Below the pieces are notes generated by a model. The model saw only the letters and a program-made list of their open reading frames with translations, was not told the origin of the DNA and did no database searches. A program made the position numbers and the translations under genes. Below, in pieces: positions 1-9,948 of a DNA stretch of 64,000 bases (position 1 is its first letter; each line of letters starts with the position of its first letter). The stretch is from Mycobacterium europaeum (GTDB lineage Bacteria; Actinomycetota; Actinomycetes; Mycobacteriales; Mycobacteriaceae): assembly GCF_002102155.1 (NCBI RefSeq), contig NZ_LQOU01000065.1, positions 104,734-168,733 of the forward strand, read 5' to 3'.

Positions 1-160
1 GCCCGTGCATCCGCGCGAACGTGACGAATGCCAGGTTGACCGCGTTCAGCATCAGCTCGACGCACATGAACATCACGATGGCGTTGCGCCGCAACAGCAC
101 ACCCGAGGCGCCGATGGTGAAGAGCAGGGCCGAAAGGTAAAGGTAGTTGGCCGGATTCAC
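1..160 (-). CDS. nuoK: NADH-quinone oxidoreductase subunit K (partial)
   Basis: This is the first 53 codons of NuoK, a small membrane subunit of the proton-pumping arm of complex I. The rest lies beyond the left edge. The start is a GTG at 158-160 that overlaps the nuoJ stop (GTGA). The peptide begins MNPANYLYLSALLFTIGASG and continues with a membrane segment containing the VMFMCVELMLN motif, whose Glu is a conserved charge in the membrane in this MrpC-like family. Position directly after nuoJ is standard for nuo operons. Identity is secure although the C-terminal half is absent. Confidence 0.93.
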   Translation of the reverse strand, partial: MNPANYLYLSALLFTIGASGVLLRRNAIVMFMCVELMLNAVNLAFVTFARMHG

Positions 161-969
161 GATTTACCGCCTTGTGACAAGCTCGGGCTGGCCTGACGGG
201 AGGGAATCTGTTTGCCGTCGGCGCCGCGGCTGCGCAGGATCGCCGGCACCGACAGCTCCGAATACGAACCGTCGGGCAGCAGCGCGGCCACGTCGACGGC
301 GTTGTGGCGCGCGTAGACGCCGGGGCTGGGCATCGGGGTCGGGTGCCCGCCGGGCTGGAACCGCTCCTGGGCCAGCTCCCGTTGCGTCTTGCGGCGCTCG
401 AAGCGCTCGCGGTGGGCCAGCACCATCGCCCCGATGGCCGCGGTGATCAGCAGCGCGCTGGTGAGTTCGAACGCCCAGACGTAGCGGGAGAAGATCAGCG
501 CCGCAAGGCCTTCCACGTTGCCGTTGGCGTTGGCGGTGGTCAGCCCGGCGAAGCCCCCGGTCGCGGCGGAGCCGATGGCGGCGATCAGCAGGACGCCGAA
601 CCCGACGCCGGCGAGCACGGCGGCGATGCGCTGCCCGTGCAGCGTCTCCTTCAGGGATTCCGCGGAGTCCACGCCGATCAGCATCAGCACGAACAGGAAC
701 AGCATCATCACCGCGCCGGTGTAGACCACCACTTGGACGACACCCAGAAACAGCGCGTCCTGGATCATGTAGAACACCGCAAGGATGATCATCGTCATCG
801 CCAGGAACATGGCCGAGTAGACGGCGTTGACCGCGAGCACCACCCCGATCGCGCCGATCAGCGCCAGCGCGCCCAGCACCCAGAACGCCACCGCTTCGCC
901 GGTGGAGGTGCGGACGATGGTGTCGGAAGCCAGGCTGGACGCCAGGAGCTGGCCGGTGAACCCGGTCAC
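157..969 (-). CDS. nuoJ: NADH-quinone oxidoreductase subunit J
   Basis: NuoJ is a membrane subunit of complex I. The 270-residue product has about five hydrophobic segments in its first 200 residues, including the stretch FYMIQDALFLGVVQVVVYTG typical of NuoJ/ND6. A hydrophilic tail of roughly 80 residues follows HRERFERRK, as in mycobacterial NuoJ. I chose the GTG at 967-969 because it overlaps the nuoI stop and gives a start just before the first membrane helix; the longer open frame upstream only shadows nuoI. It overlaps nuoK by 4 bp, so translational coupling is likely. Confidence 0.94.
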   Translation of the reverse strand: MTGFTGQLLASSLASDTIVRTSTGEAVAFWVLGALALIGAIGVVLAVNAVYSAMFLAMTMIILAVFYMIQDALFLGVVQVVVYTGAVMMLFLFVLMLIGVDSAESLKETLHGQRIAAVLAGVGFGVLLIAAIGSAATGGFAGLTTANANGNVEGLAALIFSRYVWAFELTSALLITAAIGAMVLAHRERFERRKTQRELAQERFQPGGHPTPMPSPGVYARHNAVDVAALLPDGSYSELSVPAILRSRGADGKQIPSRQASPSLSQGGKS

Positions 970-1511
970 CGGGAGTCTCCGGCCTTCTGGTGTTCGCGCA
1001 GGCCGTCGGCGGTGACATTGCCCAGGTAGTAGTCCTTGTCGGTGGCGCCGGGTGTCCGGGGGTGCGGCGGCGCGGTCATCTCGGGGAGCAGGGGCGCCAG
1101 CAGCCGGTCCTTCTCGTAGATCAGGTCGGCGCGGTTGTCGTCGGCCAGCTCGTAGTCGTTGGTCATCGTCAGCGCCCGGGTCGGGCAGGCCTCGATGCAC
1201 AGGCCGCAGCCGATGCAGCGCAGGTAGTTGATCTGATAGACCCGGCCGTAGCGTTCACCCGGCGAGTACCGCAGCTCTTCGGTGTTGTCCGCGCCCTCGA
1301 CGTAGATCGCGTCGGCCGGGCAGGCCCAGGCGCACAACTCGCAGCCGATGCATTTCTCCAGGCCGTCGGGGTAGCGGTTGAGTTGGTGGCGGCCGTGGTA
1401 GCGCGGCGCGACGGGGCCCGGCTTCTCCGGATACTCCTCGGTGACGTTCTTTTTGAACATCGATCCGAACGTCACGCCGAATCCGGCCACGGCGTCCAGG
1501 AACCTAGCCAT
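966..1511 (-). CDS. nuoI: NADH-quinone oxidoreductase subunit I
   Basis: NuoI is the peripheral-arm ferredoxin-like subunit that carries two 4Fe-4S clusters and passes electrons towards NuoB. The 181-residue protein shows both cluster motifs: CIGCELCAWACP (Cys54, 57, 60, 64) and CIGCGLCIEACP (Cys99, 102, 105, 109). Length fits the family. Its start lies inside the end of nuoH (8-bp overlap) and its stop overlaps the nuoJ GTG. Confidence 0.97.
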   Translation of the reverse strand: MARFLDAVAGFGVTFGSMFKKNVTEEYPEKPGPVAPRYHGRHQLNRYPDGLEKCIGCELCAWACPADAIYVEGADNTEELRYSPGERYGRVYQINYLRCIGCGLCIEACPTRALTMTNDYELADDNRADLIYEKDRLLAPLLPEMTAPPHPRTPGATDKDYYLGNVTADGLREHQKAGDSR

Positions 1512-2781
1512 GTGCTTTCTCCTTGCTCGCGGCCGCCAGGGACTTCATCGGCAGCGGCGGTGTCGGGAATACCGGTGTGGAGGCCTGTCCGGCCGGCAGC
1601 TGTTTGGCCTGGCGGCGCAGCTGGCGCTCCAGCGCGCGAATGCCGGGCGTCGCGAACGGTTTTCGCAGCAACAGCAGCAGCGCCGTGGCGAACACGATGC
1701 TGCTGACCACCAACACCGGGGTCCAGTGCGCATACCCCTGGTTCTGCAGCGTGCGGATCACCGCCGCGATCAGCACCCAGACCAGCGAGGCGGGGATCAG
1801 CAGCTTCCAGCCCAGCGCCATGAATTGGTCGTAGCGCAGCCGCGGCAGGCTGGCGCGCAGCCAGAAGTAGATGAACAGGAAGGTCCACATCTTGGCGGTG
1901 AACCACAGCACCGGCCACCACCCGGTGTTGGCGCCCGCCCACATGTTGATCGGCCACGGCGCGTGCCAACCGCCGAAGAACAGGGCCGTCGCCAGGGACG
2001 ACACCGTCATCATGTTGACGTATTCGGCCAGCATGAACATCGCGAACTTCAGCGACGAGTACTCGGTGTGGAACCCGGCGACCAGCTCACCCTCGGCTTC
2101 GGGCAAATCGAATGGCGCGCGGTTGGTTTCGCCGACCATCGAGATCAGGTAGATCACGAACGACGGCAGCAGCAGGAACACGTACCAGACCCGGTCCTGG
2201 GCGGCGACGATCTGCGACGTCGACATGGTGCCGGCGTAGAGGAACACCGCCGCGAACGACAGGCCCATCGCCACCTCGTAGGAGATGACCTGGGCGGTGG
2301 AGCGGACGCCGCCCAGCAGCGGATAGGTGGACCCCGACGCCCAGCCGCCCAGCACGATGCCGTACACCCCGATCGCCGAAAGCCCCAGGATGAACAGGAC
2401 CGCGACGGGGAGGTCGGTGAGCTGGAGCGGTGTGCGGTGGCCGAACACCGACACCACCGGGCCGAACGGGATGAAGGCGAAGGCGGTGAACGCGGGGATG
2501 GTGGAGATCACCGGGGCCGCGAAGTAGACGAACTTGTCGACGCCGCCCGGGGTGATGGTTTCCTTGAGCGCCAACTTGATTCCGTCGGCCAGGCTCTGCA
2601 GGGTGCCCCACGGTCCGGCCCGGTTGGGGCCGGGCCGCAGCTGCATCCAGCCCAGGATCTTGCGTTCGAGCAGGATCGCGACCAGCACGTTGAGCATGAG
2701 GAACACGAAGATGGCGAGCGCCTTGCCCAGCACCAGCCACCAGGTGTCGTGTCCGAAGGCGGTCAAGGAGTTCGTCGTCAT
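1504..2781 (-). CDS. nuoH: NADH-quinone oxidoreductase subunit H
   Basis: NuoH (ND1 family) links the peripheral and membrane arms and forms part of the quinone site. The protein is 425 residues with about eight membrane segments. The signature loop ETNRAPFDLPEAEGELVAGF begins near residue 218, and the N-terminal LLERKILGWMQLRPGPNRAG motif is intact. The ATG at 2779-2781 overlaps the nuoG stop (ATGA). The C-terminal tail after about residue 400 is hydrophilic and proline-rich, as in other mycobacteria. Confidence 0.97.
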   Translation of the reverse strand: MTTNSLTAFGHDTWWLVLGKALAIFVFLMLNVLVAILLERKILGWMQLRPGPNRAGPWGTLQSLADGIKLALKETITPGGVDKFVYFAAPVISTIPAFTAFAFIPFGPVVSVFGHRTPLQLTDLPVAVLFILGLSAIGVYGIVLGGWASGSTYPLLGGVRSTAQVISYEVAMGLSFAAVFLYAGTMSTSQIVAAQDRVWYVFLLLPSFVIYLISMVGETNRAPFDLPEAEGELVAGFHTEYSSLKFAMFMLAEYVNMMTVSSLATALFFGGWHAPWPINMWAGANTGWWPVLWFTAKMWTFLFIYFWLRASLPRLRYDQFMALGWKLLIPASLVWVLIAAVIRTLQNQGYAHWTPVLVVSSIVFATALLLLLRKPFATPGIRALERQLRRQAKQLPAGQASTPVFPTPPLPMKSLAAASKEKAHG

Positions 2782-5228
2782 GATCCCACTCCGATTTGCA
2801 CTGTGCTGCCCAGCGTTACACCCAGCCGCCGGTGCACGGCACAGCCCGGCGAGTTCAGCGGAAGCCACACCACCCGGTCGGGCATGTCGGTGATGACCAG
2901 CGGCAGGCTGATCGATCCGCGCGGCGTGCTGACGGTGACCGCGTCACCGTCGGCGGCGCCGATCTCGGCGGCCGTGTCGGCCGACAGCCGCACCACCGGC
3001 TTGCGTGCGGTCCCGGCGAGATGCGGCTCGCCGTCCTGCATCCGGCCGTTGTCCAGCAGCATCCGCCAGCCGGCCAGCACCGCTTGTCCCTTTTCGGGCC
3101 GGTTCCCGGCTTGGGCCGGCTCCGGCGTCGGGACAGCGGGCCCGGCGGCCCAGTTGCCGTCCCAGGTACCCAGCGAGGACAGTTCGGCGCGGGCCGCTTC
3201 GGCGGTCGACAGCCCCAGGTAGACGCCCATCTCGTCGGCCAGCGCGTCGAGCACCTGGTGGTCGGATTGGCCGGCCCGCTGGGTGCTGCCGTGCAGCGCC
3301 GGCCCGAACGGGCGATAGCGGCCCTCCCAGTTGACGAAGGCCCCGGCCTTCTGCGTCGTCGGCGCGACCGGGAACACCACGTCGGCGCGCTCGGTCACGG
3401 CGCTGTGCCGCAGCTCCAGGCTGACCACGAAGCCCGCGGCATCGAGCGCGGCCAGCACGGCTTCGGGGTCCGGGAAGTCATCGGGTTCCACACCGCCGAC
3501 CAGCAGGGCGCCCAGCGTTCCGTCTGTCGCGGCGGCCAGGATGCCGGCCACGTCCCGCCCGGCGCCCGAGGGCAGTTCGGACACGTTCCACGCCGCGGCG
3601 ATCTGGGCGCGGGCGGTCTCGTCGTCGAGCGGGCGGCCGCCCGGCAGCAGCGCGGGCAGCGCGCCGGCCTCCAGCGCGCCGCGCTCGCCGGCCCGCCGCG
3701 GCACCCAGGCCAGCCGCGCCCCGGTGGCGTCGGCCAGCCGGGCGGCGGCGGACAACCCGCCGGGCACCGTGGCCAGGCGTTCGCCGACCATGATGACCGC
3801 GCCGGCGGTGCACAGCAGGTCTCCCACCTCACCGGTGGCCAGCCCGTCCAGCGCCGCCGCCTCGGCCCCGGGGGCGGTGGGGATGAGCCGTCCGGACATC
3901 TTCTCCAGCGCCCGGGTGGCGAACGGCGCGACCGCGTACACCGGCAGCCGGTGCTTGCGCGCGGCCTTGCGCAGCCGCAGGAACACGATGGGCGACTCGT
4001 CCTCCGGTTCGAAGCCGACGAGCAACACCACCGGCGCCGTTTCCAGATCCGCGTAGCTGACGTCACGCCGGCCGGCGATCCGCGACGCCAGGAAATCGGC
4101 CTCCTCGGCCGAGCTCGGGCGGGCGCGGAAGTCGATGTCGTTGCTGTCCAACACGATTCGGGCGAACTTGGAGTAGGCGTAGGCGTCTTCCAGGGTGGCG
4201 CGGCCGCCGACCAGCACTCCCGTGCGCCCGCGGGCCGCGTCGAGGCCCCGGATCGCCGTCGCCATCGCGTGCGACCACGAGGCGGGCACCAGCTCGCCGT
4301 CGGCGTCGCGGATCAGGGGAGTGGTGATGACGTCTTGCTGCGTCGCGTAGGTGAACGCCCACCGGCCCTTGTCGCAGTTCCATTCCTCGTTGACCTCGGG
4401 GTCGTCGCCCGCCAGCCGCCGCAGCACCTTGCCGCGCCGGTGGTCGGTGCGCTGGGCGCATCCCGACGCGCAGTGCTCGCAGACACTGGGGCTGGACACC
4501 AGGTCGAAGGGGCGGGCCCGGAAGCGGTAGGCGGTTCCGGTCAGCGCGCCCACCGGGCAGATCTGCACGGTATTGCCGGAGAAGTACGAGTCGAACGGCT
4601 CATTGGCGTAGATGCCGACCTGCTGCAGGGCACCGCGCTCCTGCATGTCGATGAAGATGTCCCCGGCGATCTGCTCGGAGAACCGCGTGCAGCGGGCGCA
4701 CAGGATGCAGCGTTCGCGATCCAGCAGCACCTGGGCGGAGATGTTGATCGGCTTGGCGAAGGTGCGCTTGACATCGGTGAAGCGAGTATCGGCTCGGCCG
4801 TTGGACATCGCCTGGTTCTGCAGCGGGCACTCGCCGCCCTTGTCGCACATCGGGCAGTCCAGCGGGTGGTTGATGAGCAACAGCTCCATCACGCCGTGCT
4901 GGGCCTTGTCGGCGGCCTCCGACGTGAGCTGGGTGCGCACCACCATGTCGTCGGTGGCGACGGTGGTGCACGAAGCCATCGGCTTGCGCTGTCCTTCGAC
5001 CTCGACCAGGCACTGCCGGCACGCTCCGACCGGCTCGAGCAGCGGGTGGTCGCAGAACCGGGGGATCTGGATGCCCATCAGCTCGGCCGCGCGGATCACC
5101 AATGTGCCCTTGGGCACGCTGATTTCGTTGTCGTCGATGGTCAACGTCACCATGTCCGGCGGACGCGCCCCGTCTTTCTCGGGGCCGTCCTTGGGGTCGC
5201 CGGTCTCGGTTTTGGCCGCCTGGGTCAT
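2778..5228 (-). CDS. nuoG: NADH-quinone oxidoreductase subunit G
   Basis: NuoG is the large iron-sulfur subunit of the peripheral arm. The 816-residue product has an N-terminal 2Fe-2S ferredoxin domain (Cys59, 70, 73, 87), the His-Cys3 4Fe-4S motif (CPMCDKGGEC, Cys125, 128, 134), the CILCARC cluster (Cys174, 177, 180 with Cys224), and a fourth set CEHCASGC plus Cys285. That last set matches the off-pathway N7 cluster, which only some bacteria keep. A molybdopterin-oxidoreductase-like domain fills the rest. Start and stop overlap nuoF and nuoH. In M. tuberculosis NuoG is known to inhibit host cell apoptosis; whether that holds here is inference. Confidence 0.96.
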   Translation of the reverse strand: MTQAAKTETGDPKDGPEKDGARPPDMVTLTIDDNEISVPKGTLVIRAAELMGIQIPRFCDHPLLEPVGACRQCLVEVEGQRKPMASCTTVATDDMVVRTQLTSEAADKAQHGVMELLLINHPLDCPMCDKGGECPLQNQAMSNGRADTRFTDVKRTFAKPINISAQVLLDRERCILCARCTRFSEQIAGDIFIDMQERGALQQVGIYANEPFDSYFSGNTVQICPVGALTGTAYRFRARPFDLVSSPSVCEHCASGCAQRTDHRRGKVLRRLAGDDPEVNEEWNCDKGRWAFTYATQQDVITTPLIRDADGELVPASWSHAMATAIRGLDAARGRTGVLVGGRATLEDAYAYSKFARIVLDSNDIDFRARPSSAEEADFLASRIAGRRDVSYADLETAPVVLLVGFEPEDESPIVFLRLRKAARKHRLPVYAVAPFATRALEKMSGRLIPTAPGAEAAALDGLATGEVGDLLCTAGAVIMVGERLATVPGGLSAAARLADATGARLAWVPRRAGERGALEAGALPALLPGGRPLDDETARAQIAAAWNVSELPSGAGRDVAGILAAATDGTLGALLVGGVEPDDFPDPEAVLAALDAAGFVVSLELRHSAVTERADVVFPVAPTTQKAGAFVNWEGRYRPFGPALHGSTQRAGQSDHQVLDALADEMGVYLGLSTAEAARAELSSLGTWDGNWAAGPAVPTPEPAQAGNRPEKGQAVLAGWRMLLDNGRMQDGEPHLAGTARKPVVRLSADTAAEIGAADGDAVTVSTPRGSISLPLVITDMPDRVVWLPLNSPGCAVHRRLGVTLGSTVQIGVGS

Positions 5229-5235
5229 GGGCGCG

Positions 5236-6576
5236 TCAAGCCTTTCCGTTGGGCGTCAGCATGGAGTCCCGGGGGTCGAACGGGCAGCCGCCTTCTTCGA
5301 CGTGAGCCACGTATTCGTCGCGGAAGTACTTGATCGACGACATCACCGGGCTGGCGGCCCCATCTCCCAACGCGCAGAACGCCTTTCCCAAGATCGAATC
5401 CGAGATGTCCAACAGCTTGTCGATGTCCTCGGTGGTGGCTGGGTTGGTTTTTGAGCCGCTTTCCAGCCGCTCGTAGATCTGGTCCAGCCAGAAGGTGCCC
5501 TCCCGGCAGGGCGTGCACTTGCCGCACGATTCGTGCTTGTAGAAGTACGTCCAGCGCTGCACCGCGCGCACCACGCAGGTGGTCTCGTCGAAGATCTCCA
5601 GCGCCTTGGTGCCCAGCATCGACCCGACGCCGCCCACACCCTCGTAGTCCAGCGGGACGTCGAGGTGCTCGTCGGTCAGCAGGGGGGTGGACGACCCGCC
5701 GGGCGTCCAGAACTTCAGGCGGTGCCCGGCCCGCACCCCGCCGGCGTAGGCGAGCAACTCGCGCAGCGTGATGCCCAGCGGGGCCTCGTACTGACCGGGC
5801 CGGGCGACGTGCCCGGACAGCGAATACAGCGTGAAGCCAGGGGATTTCTCGCTGCCCATCGACCGGAACCACTCGACGCCGTTGAGGATGATGGACGGCA
5901 CGCTGGCGATCGTCTCGACGTTGTTGATCACCGTCGGGCAGCCGTAGAGCCCGGCCACCGCGGGGAACGGCGGCCGCAGCCGCGGCTGGCCGCGCCGGCC
6001 TTCCAGCGAATCGAGCAGCGCCGTTTCCTCGCCGCAGATATAGGCGCCGGCCCCCGCGTGCACCACCAGCTCCAGGTCGAAGCCCGAGCCGTTGATGTCG
6101 CGGCCCAGGTATCCGGCCGCGTAGGCCTCGGCCACCGCGTTCTGCAGGCGGCGCAGCACCGGCAGCACCTCGCCGCGCACGTAGATGAACGCGTGGCTGG
6201 CCCGGATCGCATAGGCGGCGATGATGACGCCCTCGACGAGCACGTGCGGCGTCGCCAGCATCAGCGGAATGTCTTTGCACGTTCCGGGTTCCGACTCGTC
6301 GGCGTTGACCACCAGGTAGTGCGGCTTGGCGGCCGCTCCGGTGTCGCCCTGCGGGATGAACGACCACTTCGTCCCGGTCGAGAAGCCGGCGCCGCCACGC
6401 CCGCGCAACCCGGAGTCCTTGACGGCGGCGATCACGTCGTCGGGCGCCATCGCCAGCGCCTTCTTCATCGCCTCGTAGCCGTCGTGGCGCCGGTAGGTCT
6501 CCAGCGTCCACGACTGCGGGTCGTCCCAGAATCGGCTGATGACCGGGGTCAGCGGCGTGGCCTGCGAGCTGGTCAT
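5236..6576 (-). CDS. nuoF: NADH-quinone oxidoreductase subunit F
   Basis: NuoF binds NADH and FMN and is the electron entry point of complex I. The protein is 446 residues. GRGGAGF (59-65) and the following TGTKW form the nucleotide and flavin site. The C-terminal 4Fe-4S motif is Cys351, Cys354, Cys357 (CGKCTPCREGT) with Cys401. I chose the ATG at 6574-6576, which overlaps the nuoE stop; the longer open frame upstream reads the wrong frame of nuoE. The gap to nuoG is 7 bp. Confidence 0.97.
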   Translation of the reverse strand: MTSSQATPLTPVISRFWDDPQSWTLETYRRHDGYEAMKKALAMAPDDVIAAVKDSGLRGRGGAGFSTGTKWSFIPQGDTGAAAKPHYLVVNADESEPGTCKDIPLMLATPHVLVEGVIIAAYAIRASHAFIYVRGEVLPVLRRLQNAVAEAYAAGYLGRDINGSGFDLELVVHAGAGAYICGEETALLDSLEGRRGQPRLRPPFPAVAGLYGCPTVINNVETIASVPSIILNGVEWFRSMGSEKSPGFTLYSLSGHVARPGQYEAPLGITLRELLAYAGGVRAGHRLKFWTPGGSSTPLLTDEHLDVPLDYEGVGGVGSMLGTKALEIFDETTCVVRAVQRWTYFYKHESCGKCTPCREGTFWLDQIYERLESGSKTNPATTEDIDKLLDISDSILGKAFCALGDGAASPVMSSIKYFRDEYVAHVEEGGCPFDPRDSMLTPNGKA

Positions 6577-7331
6577 GACCGGCCCGCCGGGGGGGTCGGC
6601 GCGGCCATGCCGAGTTCCTTGGCCACCCTCAGGCCCGCCAGGGTGGCCTCGCCCGCGCCGCCCTGGCCCTGGTCGGGGCGCTGGTCGGGCAGGCCGGCCA
6701 GGATGCGCGAGGTCTCGCGGAAGGCGCACAGCGGGGCGCCGCGGGTGGGCGGCTTCGGCTGCCCGGAGCGCAGCGAGTCGACGAGCTCGCGCGCGGACTC
6801 CGGCGTCTGGTTGTCGTAGAACTCCCAGTTGACCATCACCACCGGCGCGTAATCGCAGGCGGCGTTGCACTCGATGTGTTGCAGGGTGACCGAGCCGTCG
6901 GGGGTGGTCTCGTCGTTGCCGATGCCCAAATGCTCTTTGAGGGCGTCGAATACGGCGTCGCCGCCCATGATCGCGCACAGCGTGTTGGTGCAGACTCCCA
7001 CCAGGTAGTCGCCGGTGGGTCCGCGGCGGTACATCGTGTAGAAGCTCGCCACCGCCGACACCTCGGCGCCCGTCAGCCCCAGCTGCTCGCCGCAGAACTC
7101 CAATCCCGCGGGGGTCAGGTAGGAGTCCTCGGCCTGCACCAGGTGCAGCAACGGCAGCAGCGCCGAGCGCTTGTTGGGGTAGCGGCCCATGATCTCCTTG
7201 GCGTCGACCTCGAGCCGCGCCCGCACCTCCGGCGAATAGGTCTGCGGCGCACCCTCGGTGACGAAGGCGTTGGGCTCCTCGGGCGGCGGCCCGAGCCGGA
7301 GGAAGACCGGCTGTCCTTGCGGGCCGGTCAC
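6573..7331 (-). CDS. nuoE: NADH-quinone oxidoreductase subunit E
   Basis: NuoE is the thioredoxin-fold 2Fe-2S subunit that pairs with NuoF. The 252-residue product carries all four ligands: Cys114, Cys119 (CTNTLC) and Cys155, Cys159 (CNAAC). The GTG at 7329-7331 overlaps the nuoD stop. About 55 residues after position 195 are Gly/Pro-rich and look disordered; this tail is longer than in E. coli and is common in mycobacteria. Confidence 0.95.
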   Translation of the reverse strand: MTGPQGQPVFLRLGPPPEEPNAFVTEGAPQTYSPEVRARLEVDAKEIMGRYPNKRSALLPLLHLVQAEDSYLTPAGLEFCGEQLGLTGAEVSAVASFYTMYRRGPTGDYLVGVCTNTLCAIMGGDAVFDALKEHLGIGNDETTPDGSVTLQHIECNAACDYAPVVMVNWEFYDNQTPESARELVDSLRSGQPKPPTRGAPLCAFRETSRILAGLPDQRPDQGQGGAGEATLAGLRVAKELGMAAPTPPAGRS

Positions 7332-8665
7332 CGGTCCACCCCGCCCATGACCGGGTCGATGCTGGCGACCGCGGTGATCAGGTCGGCCACCATCCCGCCC
7401 TCGCACATCGCGGCCACCGACTGCAGGTTGGTGAACGACGGGTCCCGGTAGTGCACCCGGTACGGCCGGGTGCCGCCGTCGCTCACCATGTGCACGCCCA
7501 GCTCACCGCGCGGCGACTCCACCGCGGTGTACACCTGGCCCGCGGGGACCCTGATGCCCTCGGTGACCAGCTTGAAGTGGTGGATCAAGGCCTCCATCGA
7601 GCCGCCCATGATCTTGGCGATGTGCTCTTCTGAGTTGCCCATGCCGTCCGGCCCCACCTTCAGGTCGGCCGGCCACGCGATCTTGCGGTCCTCGACCATG
7701 ATCGGGCCCGGCTTCAGCTTGTCCAGACACTGCTCGACGATCTTGATCGACTCCCACATCTCGTTGACGCGAATCATGTAGCGCCCGTAAGCATCACACG
7801 TGTCGGCGGTCATCACGTCGAATTCGTAGTTTTCATATCCGCAGTACGGTTCGCTCTTGCGCAGATCGTGGGGCAACCCGGTGGCGCGCAGGATGGGGCC
7901 GGTGATGCCCAGCGCCATGCAGCCCGTCAGGTCGAGGTAGCCGATGTCCTGGGTGCGGGCCTTCCAGATGGCGTTTTCGTTGAGCAGATCGCCCATTTCG
8001 CGCAGCACCTGGCGCAGCGGCTTGAGGGCTTCGGCGATGTCGGTCTCCGCGCCCGGCGGCAGGTCCTGCGCGACGCCCCCCGGCCGGATGTAGGCGCTGT
8101 TCATCCGCAACCCGGAGATCTTCTCGAACAGGGTCAGGACGATCTCGCGGCCGCGGAAACCGACGAACATCGGGGTCATGGCGCCCAGTTCCATGCCGCC
8201 GGTCGCCAGCGCGACCAGATGCGAGGAGATCCGGTTGAGCTCCATCATCATCACCCGGATGACGTTGACCCGCTCCGGTATCTGGTCGGTGATGCCGAGC
8301 AGTTTCTCCACGCCCAGGCAGTACGCGGTCTCGTTGAAAAACGGTGACAGGTAATCCATTCGGGTGACGAAGGTGACCCCCTGGGCCCAGTACCGATATT
8401 CGAGGTTCTTCTCGATCCCGGTGTGCAGGTAGCCGATTCCGCAGCGCACCTCGGTGACCGTTTCGCCCTCGATCTCGAGGATCAGCCGAAGCACCCCGTG
8501 GGTGGACGGGTGCTGGGGACCCATGTTGACGACGATCCGCTCACCGGGGTCCGCGTTGCGGGCGGCGTCGACGATCTGGTCCCAGTCCTGGCCGCCCGCG
8601 ACCAACACGGTCTCGGGGCCTTCCGAGGCGCCGCCCTCGTGCGTCGAGTCAGTGATTGTGCTCAT
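7328..8665 (-). CDS. nuoD: NADH-quinone oxidoreductase subunit D
   Basis: NuoD (49-kDa subunit family, related to the NiFe hydrogenase large subunit) forms the quinone pocket with NuoB. The protein is 445 residues, with conserved NMGPQHPSTHGVLRL near residue 47 and RIGYLHTGIEK-like GIGYLHTGIEKNLEYR. The C-terminus ASIDPVMGGVDR is the canonical ending. The ATG at 8663-8665 shares one base with the nuoC stop (TGATG). nuoC and nuoD are separate genes here, not the fused nuoCD of enterobacteria. Confidence 0.97.
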   Translation of the reverse strand: MSTITDSTHEGGASEGPETVLVAGGQDWDQIVDAARNADPGERIVVNMGPQHPSTHGVLRLILEIEGETVTEVRCGIGYLHTGIEKNLEYRYWAQGVTFVTRMDYLSPFFNETAYCLGVEKLLGITDQIPERVNVIRVMMMELNRISSHLVALATGGMELGAMTPMFVGFRGREIVLTLFEKISGLRMNSAYIRPGGVAQDLPPGAETDIAEALKPLRQVLREMGDLLNENAIWKARTQDIGYLDLTGCMALGITGPILRATGLPHDLRKSEPYCGYENYEFDVMTADTCDAYGRYMIRVNEMWESIKIVEQCLDKLKPGPIMVEDRKIAWPADLKVGPDGMGNSEEHIAKIMGGSMEALIHHFKLVTEGIRVPAGQVYTAVESPRGELGVHMVSDGGTRPYRVHYRDPSFTNLQSVAAMCEGGMVADLITAVASIDPVMGGVDR

Positions 8666-9390
8666 CAGTTGTACGCTCTCCGCTCGTCGGGCGGGGGTAT
8701 CTGCGCTCCCTTGTACTCCACCGGGATGCCGCCGAGGGGATAGTCCTTGCGCTGCGGGTGGCCATGCCAGTCGTCGGGCATCTCGATGCGGGTCAGCGAT
8801 GGGTGTCCGTCGAAGATGATGCCGAAGAAGTCGTAGGTCTCGCGTTCGTGCCAGTCGCATGTCGGATACACCCCGTACAGCGACGGGATGTGCGGATCAC
8901 CATCCGGCACAGCCACTTCCAGGCGGACGCGGCGATTGTGCGTGATCGACTGCAGCGGGTACACCGCGTGCAGTTCGCGGCCGGTCTCGTTGGGGTAGTG
9001 CACCCCGCTGACGCCCAGGCACATCTCGAAACGCAGCTCCGGCTCGTCTCGGAGGCGCTGCGCGACGGCCACCAGCTTCTCGCGGCGCACGTCCAGCGTC
9101 AGTTCGTCGCGATAAACCACGACTTTCTCTATCGCGTCAAAGAATTGGATACCGTCGGCCTCCAGCGCCCCGGCCAACCGGTCCACCACGTCGTCGAAGT
9201 AGCCGCCGTAGGGCCGGGGGCTGCCGCCCGGCAGGGCGATCTGCCGCACGAGCCGTCCGTAGCCGGTGGTGTCGCCGGAATCGGAGATGCCGAACATGCC
9301 GCGCCGCACGCCGATCACCTCGCCGTCGGCGCGGGGCGGCCCCCCGCCTTCGGTCGCCGCTTCCTTGGGGTCGTGGTCCGGTGAGCTCAT
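8665..9390 (-). CDS. nuoC: NADH-quinone oxidoreductase subunit C
   Basis: NuoC (30-kDa subunit family) is a peripheral-arm protein next to NuoD. The product has 241 residues. The conserved core [20 protein letters not shown] followed by [18 protein letters not shown] is present near residue 180. The N-terminal 40 residues are low-complexity, as in actinobacterial homologues. The ATG at 9388-9390 overlaps the nuoB stop by 4 bp. Confidence 0.96.
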
Positions 9391-9941
9391 CGCAGCAGCC
9401 CGCGCATCTCGATGGTGGGCCGGGCCGACAGCGCCGCCTGCTCGGCTTCGGCGATGGCGGTCTCCCGGTTGACGCCCAGCGGCATCTGTTGAATCTTCTC
9501 GTGCAGCTTGAGGATTGCGTACAGCAGCATCTCCGGCCGGGGCGGGCACCCGGGCAGGTAGATGTCCACCGGAACGACATGGTCCACGCCCTGCACGATC
9601 GCGTAGTTGTTGAACATGCCGCCGGACGAGGCGCAGACGCCCATGGCCAGCACCCACTTCGGTTCGGCCATCTGGTCGTAGATCTGCCGCAGCACCGGCG
9701 CCATCTTCTGGCTCACCCGCCCGGCAACGATCATCAGGTCGGCCTGCCGCGGCGTCGCCGAGAACCGCTCCATGCCGAACCGCGCGATGTCGAATCTCGG
9801 CCCGGCGGTTGCCATCATCTCGATGGCGCAGCACGCCAGCCCGAACGTCGCCGGCCACAAGGAGTTCTTGCGGACATAGCCGGCCACCTTCTCGACCGTC
9901 GACAGCAGAATCCCACCGGGCAGCTGTTCTTCGAGACCCAC
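9387..9941 (-). CDS. nuoB: NADH-quinone oxidoreductase subunit B
   Basis: NuoB carries the terminal 4Fe-4S cluster N2 that reduces quinone. The 184-residue protein has the adjacent cysteine pair Cys37-Cys38 ([10 protein letters not shown]) with Cys103 ([10 protein letters not shown]) and Cys132 ([10 protein letters not shown]), the full ligand set. Start is GTG at 9939-9941, 7 bp after the nuoA stop. Confidence 0.97.
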
Positions 9942-9948
9942 GTCTACC

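Noticed and set aside
2796..5333. Plus-strand open frame of 845 codons opposite nuoG
   Set aside because: It is a shadow of nuoG caused by high GC at third positions; composition is Arg/Gly/His-rich with no recognisable domain.
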